A stretch of DNA of 64,000 nt from Polytrichum commune (lineage: Eukaryota; Streptophyta; Polytrichopsida; Polytrichales; Polytrichaceae), in assembly GCA_950295325.1 (NCBI GenBank), contig OX485804.1, forward strand, positions 23,560,001 to 23,624,000. Reading direction: 5' to 3'. This document shows positions 60,880 to 64,000 of the stretch, in pieces. The position numbers and the translations under genes were made by a program. Position 1 is the first letter of the stretch, and each line of letters begins with the position of its first letter. The notes below the pieces were generated by a model. That model was given only the letters and a program-made list of their open reading frames with translations. It did not search any database and was not told where the DNA came from.

Positions 60880-61160
60880 ATACCCCTCAATTAAAGGAAG
60901 AGAATATCCTCAACTAATTTGAGAAAATGCCCCTCAACCCCAACTCCCCAACTCCCCAACTAATGTGAGAGAATGCCCCTTACTAATGTGATACAATGCC
61001 CCTCAACTCCTCAACTAATGTGAGAGAATGCCCTTCATTAAAGTGATGCAATACTCTTCAACCCCCTCAATTAATGTGAGAGAATGCCCTCAACTATTGT
61101 AAGACAATGCCCTTCAACTCCTCAACTAATGTGAGGCAATACCCTTGACCCAAAGGTACA
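60880..61160. repeat. Minisatellite between transposase start and right TIR
   Basis: A unit built from CTCAACTAATGTGAGAGAAT and GCCC(T/C) recurs about six times with variation, in steps of roughly 30-55 bp. It lies just upstream of the transposase start codon, so it occupies the promoter region. Confidence 0.8.
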
Positions 61161-61287
61161 AGAGGAGAAGAGAAAGACTTCAAGAAACCTAATTTCCAAG
61201 CTTAATAGTGTAAAGTAGGACTAATCCGGACAATTTTAAAAGAAGTGTATCAACCCCTTAATGCCTTAGTCAATATCTTGTATTGCT

Positions 61288-61554
61288 TATCCAGAACCTG
61301 CCATTAAAAGTGTCCGGATGCTTCTGTTTAGCCAGACAGAAATTCAGAACTGTCTGGCCGCAGCTCTGAACCCTGCGGCGTTCCCGAAGTTCCCGAAGTT
61401 CCTGGAGTTCTTGGAGTTACTAAGTTCCCAACTACAATCTACTAGCTGTCGCTGGTAAAAGTGGTAGGTGGGGACACTGGGGAGGGAAACGGAGTTTTTT
61501 AAGGGGTCTGGGCAGCCCGGCAGCAGTCAACCTGGACTGCCGTTAGTGCCAAGG
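61288..61554 (-). repeat. Right TIR of the MULE
   Basis: 267 bp that match the left TIR in inverted orientation. GTTCCCGAA-type units are repeated once more here than in the left copy, which explains the 9-bp length difference. Confidence 0.93.
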
Positions 61555-61842
61555 GGTGCCCGATAAGGGCTATGTCTCTGTTAAAGTCACCGCATAGGAT
61601 ATGTATGTGATTTGGGTGATTTGTTATTTGTTGTGTTATATTTTGTTGAATTGTTGGGATGGATCGCATGTCTTCTACGTGTGATGGCATATAGATGTGT
61701 ATTATTAGCCATGGTTGTAGAGGTTGGTTTTTTATTTTTATTATTTGTAGGTATGGTGAGAATTCTGCTGGGGTAGGTATTTTTGTGATGTTTCTGGGGT
61801 ATGCATACTTTTTATCTATTAGTGTAAGGAGTCCACCTCTTG

Positions 61843-62252
61843 CACGGGTAGATCACTCCATTGTCAAGTTGAACACCACGTGCGACCAAAAAAAATCTTC
61901 TTTTGGTAAGTTGCGCCACCAAAATGGGTCAAAATTTTATCAATTTTTTTTCATGAGTAGATATACACAGTACCTATGACATAGTCAAAAGTGGTAACTA
62001 AATTTGATGATTTGTTTTTTTCATAAAACATACCATTTCTAACTTGAATGACACAGAATTGAACTAAAACAATTACTAAAAAAAATAAAGATGACTTAAA
62101 ATTCCAAAAAAGTATACAAAAGATACTATCAATGGTTATGTATATGTAGAAAAAATATCATAAATTTTAAAATTATATATGGCATGTAATATAGGGGTAG
62201 CAAACTTTGTCCGCACGTGGTGTCAACTTGATAATGAAGTGACCTCCCCGTG
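61843..62252. mobile_element. 410-bp element with 8-bp target duplication (hAT-like MITE)
   Basis: ACCTCTTG at 61835-61842 and 62253-62260 flanks the insert. The ends are inverted repeats of about 40 bp with mismatches: CACGGGTAGATCACTCCATT on the left, CACGGGGAGGTCACTTCATT read inward from the right, both followed by a TCAAGTTG word and CACCACGTGCG. The core is very AT-rich and non-coding. Removing it with one duplication joins the LINE frame as TPARGGLL, which confirms the boundaries. An 8-bp duplication is typical of the hAT superfamily, although the CACGGG end is not the usual hAT start. Confidence 0.9.
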
Positions 62253-63121
62253 ACCTCTTGCCGGAGTATATGGTATTCTTTGTTGTATACACCTTGTGAG
62301 TGCGTGGGTGTTGTTGAATATTAGTTTGTATTGTGGAAATAAGTTTTGTATGTATTTTGTGCATTTTGTTGCGGTTAGTTTAGTTTCTTGTATAGTGATG
62401 ATTGCGGGGTTGTTTGGTGTATTTGATATTAGTTGGTGAAGGTTTGGTAGTGCAGTATTTAGTGATGAGGCATTCCATGTACTAATGTAGGTGTTAAGAG
62501 TTGTTGTTTGTATGTCTTGGGTGCGTGATGTAGGTGTATTGGGTAGTGGCGGCGGGTGCGAGTATTCATATAATGGTTCATTATATTTTAGTGTTTCTAG
62601 AAGTAGTTGTTCTGGTAGAAAAATGAATTTTTTTTCATAATGTGTATGTTTAGTGGTTCGTTATTTTTGATGAAGTTGTACATTTCTTTGTGAATGGTAT
62701 TGGTTGGGTTGATAATGTTTTGGTGTGTTTGTATGAATTGTGTGTATGGGTGTGTGGTTATGATGTGTCTTTCAGGTGGGTTTTGGAGCAAGGTCATTTT
62801 TTCCAGGAGCACTGTTGTCCAGTCTGGTTCTGGGATTTGTGTTAGTAGGTGGTCGCATGTCCTTATTACTGGGCTGAGTGTGACGATGAGCGCATGTAGT
62901 ATACGCGGGGGTGGATGGTGTTGGTTTTGGTAAATGTATTTTGAAAGGTGTGGGTAGTCGATGGTTGTGTTTTGATGGTTTGGGTGTGTTAGGTTTATAC
63001 TAGGAGAGAATGTTTTTGCTAAGTGTTGATATTCCGGTTGTAATTTAATTGTGCATGGTATGAAATATGTTTTGTTTCTATTTTTGTGTGTGGATGGATG
63101 TGCTTGTAGTATATTGGGCAT

Positions 63122-63166
63122 AGGTCCTAGGTTGATTTCTATGTCACCGCTAAGGAGTATTAGAAG
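63122..63166 (-). other. 2A-like peptide remnant at the start of LINE ORF2
   Basis: The minus strand encodes LLILLSGDIEINLGP just before a Met. The 2A consensus D-(V/I)-E-x-N-P-G-P is matched except that the first Pro of the final NPGP is Leu (codon CTA). The hydrophobic LLILLS before GD is also typical. 2A sequences make the ribosome skip a peptide bond and are known from several non-LTR retrotransposons. The changed Pro would probably abolish skipping in this copy. Confidence 0.7.
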
Positions 63167-63235
63167 ATGTGTTGGGAACTTGTTATTTTGTGGTATTTTT
63201 TTCCCCTTTATGGGTTTGTTGTTGGTGTTTTTTTT

Positions 63236-64000
63236 TTAGACTGAGTTTGTTAAGTGCTTTGTATTTTTGTTATGTGTTTTTTGAGTTTTGTTGGTTGTAT
63301 ATTTATATCTTGTTTTGTGTTGGTATTTTTTGGTAGTCTTGTCATTTCCTTTTTTGTTTTGGCTTAGGCCGGTAGAGCGAGGACTTTCTAGGTGATTTTG
63401 TAAGATGATTTGGTATGTTTGGTTGTTTATGTTTTGTATTTTGGTGTGCTGTTTTTTGATGGTTTTGTTGTATATGTTTAGGGTGTGGTAAGGAAGTTGA
63501 GCCGCTTTTAGGTGTTTTTGGTTTTTGGGGTTTCTTGTTATGTTTGGGTGTTGAATTGTGGCGAGGCCGGTAGGCCGAGCTCGTTTTAGGTAGTTTGTTG
63601 TTATGGGGTATATTTGAATGTGCATACTTGGGGGTAATGTGGTTTTTGTGCAGTGTATGATTGGAGTGAGGTGGGTTGAGTATTTAGTTTTGAGGTTTGT
63701 GCCTCGACGTGTTTGGTTGGTTGGGTTTGGTGTCCTATGGTGGTATGTAGTTTGGTTTAGAGTTGTGGGTTTTTTCCTTTCGTGACTTTTTGTTATGGGT
63801 GTGGTAGTTGTTTGGTTTTTGCTTCTAAGTTTTTTTGTTTTCATTTGGGTAGTGTTGATTATAAGGGTTTTATAGTTAGTTATGTTTTTGAGTGTGGATA
63901 TTGTAATTGTTATGTTAGGTGAGGTTTGGTGAGGTGGTAGATTGGTTTTTGGTTTTTTATTAGGGTGGGTGGTTAGTTTTATATGTGTGTTGTTTGTTTT
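63236..64000 (-). CDS. LINE ORF1, partial at the window edge
   Basis: The frame is open from the right edge of the window to a TAA at 63236-63238, over 250 codons; the first Met visible is at 63844. It is extraordinarily rich in Thr, Asn, Lys, Gln and His, reflecting the A/C-rich coding strand. I see no CCHC knuckle in the visible part. ORF1 proteins of LINEs bind the element RNA. After the stop comes an A-run (ten T on the plus strand at 63228-63237, overlapping the stop codon) and then, in the same frame, the 2A-like remnant. The N-terminus lies outside the window. Confidence 0.6.
   Translation of the reverse strand, partial: KTNNTHIKLTTHPNKKPKTNLPPHQTSPNITITISTLKNITNYKTLIINTTQMKTKKLRSKNQTTTTPITKSHERKKPTTLNQTTYHHRTPNPTNQTRRGTNLKTKYSTHLTPIIHCTKTTLPPSMHIQIYPITTNYLKRARPTGLATIQHPNITRNPKNQKHLKAAQLPYHTLNIYNKTIKKQHTKIQNINNQTYQIILQNHLESPRSTGLSQNKKGNDKTTKKYQHKTRYKYTTNKTQKTHNKNTKHLTNSV

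Larger units (their letters stand above)
55340..61554. mobile_element. Mutator-like element (MULE), 6215 bp, inside the LINE
   Basis: Long inverted repeats bound the element: 55340-55597 and 61288-61554. They start CCTCGGCACTAAC on the left and CCTTGGCACTAAC on the right read inward, and share GACTGCTGCCGGGCTGCCCA and AACTCCGTTTCCCTCCCC. The flanking 9-bp duplications are identical (55331-55339 and 61555-61563). Inside are a transposase gene on the minus strand and a second gene on the plus strand whose 3' ends face each other. The perfect duplication suggests a fairly recent insertion, though both genes carry stops. A minisatellite lies between the transposase start and the right TIR. Confidence 0.95.
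61564..63235 (-). pseudogene. LINE ORF2 start and APE-type endonuclease
   Basis: After the ORF1 stop the same frame continues through a 2A-like sequence to MPNILQAHP at 63121. Around 62635 an eight-base A-run (minus strand) shifts the frame. The endonuclease then reads STWNASSLNTALPNLHQLI, PAIITIQETKL (metal-binding Glu) and, across the 410-bp insertion, TPARGGLLTLIDKKYAYP. It continues to HILCGDFNRDIALIG, the GDFN metal-binding motif, at the MULE junction. APE endonucleases nick target DNA to prime reverse transcription. The frameshift in the homopolymer is the main damage here. Confidence 0.85.
48400..64000 (-). mobile_element. RNase-H LINE with three nested insertions
   Basis: One non-LTR retrotransposon runs on the minus strand from beyond the right edge to about 48.4 kb. 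Order: ORF1, APE endonuclease, reverse transcriptase, methyltransferase-like segment, RNase H, CCHC. It is interrupted at 61843-62252 (8-bp duplication), 55340-61554 (9-bp) and 52018-52980 (3-bp). Without them the part from 63844 to 48601 is about 7.6 kb. Stops and frameshifts show that it is dead. The coding strand is extremely poor in G and rich in A and C. The 3' end is not sharply defined; a B-box-like GGTTCGATTC lies at 48393-48402 on the plus strand. Confidence 0.9.

Noticed and set aside
60880..61160. A CRISPR array.
   Set aside because: The repeats are contiguous and variable without unique spacers, and the DNA is plant nuclear; it is a minisatellite.

Overview
The window is nuclear DNA of a land plant. 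It holds split genes with GT-AG introns (and one GC-AG intron), a nuclear-type tRNA-Ile(AAU), a plant-specific BAH-PHD histone reader, a plant-type phosphoinositide phospholipase C, and much decayed transposon DNA. Short introns, low gene density and a secreted DUF3455 protein (a family I associate with bacteria, fungi and bryophytes) suggest a bryophyte or other non-flowering plant. That placement is inference. Three host protein genes and one tRNA gene are well supported; most of the rest is mobile DNA at various stages of decay.

Layout. 1-5.3 kb: AT-rich DNA with a decayed LINE fragment (about 2.79-3.45 kb) and a diverged triplicated repeat. 5.44-7.39 kb (+): five-exon EBS/SHL-type gene, 213 aa, with a telo-box upstream. 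8.39-9.53 kb: a 1134-bp PIF/Harbinger-like element flanked by TTA. 10.5-13.1 kb: diverged tandem duplication of about 580 bp. 16.41-16.48 kb (-): tRNA-Ile(AAU). 16.65-18.79 kb: a large CACTA-like inverted-repeat element. 19.9-20.9 kb: the C-terminal end of an RNase-H LINE and a broken copy of an AT-hook ORF. 22.3-25.5 kb: two TA-flanked elements and a decayed LINE. 26.8-27.4 kb (-): AT-hook ORF. 27.5-29.0 kb (-): two-exon DUF3455 gene. 32.28-32.36 kb: perfect 36-bp hairpin. 36.4-43.4 kb (-): nine-exon phospholipase C, 617 aa, with a MITE in intron 4 and a repeated intron 1. 47.4-48.4 kb: MITEs.

From 48.4 kb to the right edge lies one nested complex. A LINE on the minus strand carries a long ORF1, a 2A-like remnant, an APE endonuclease, a reverse transcriptase, a segment resembling adenine methyltransferases, RNase H and a CCHC knuckle. 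It is split by three later insertions: a 410-bp element with an 8-bp target duplication, a 6215-bp Mutator-like element with TIRs of about 260 bp and a 9-bp duplication, and a 963-bp element with a 3-bp duplication. Removing each insertion with one duplication copy rejoins the LINE reading frame or its junction sequence. The Mutator element holds a transposase gene and a convergent second gene, the layout known from maize MuDR.

The host genes have unrelated roles (chromatin reading, lipid signalling, secretion) and do not form a pathway. The most unusual content is the LINE architecture and its insertion history.
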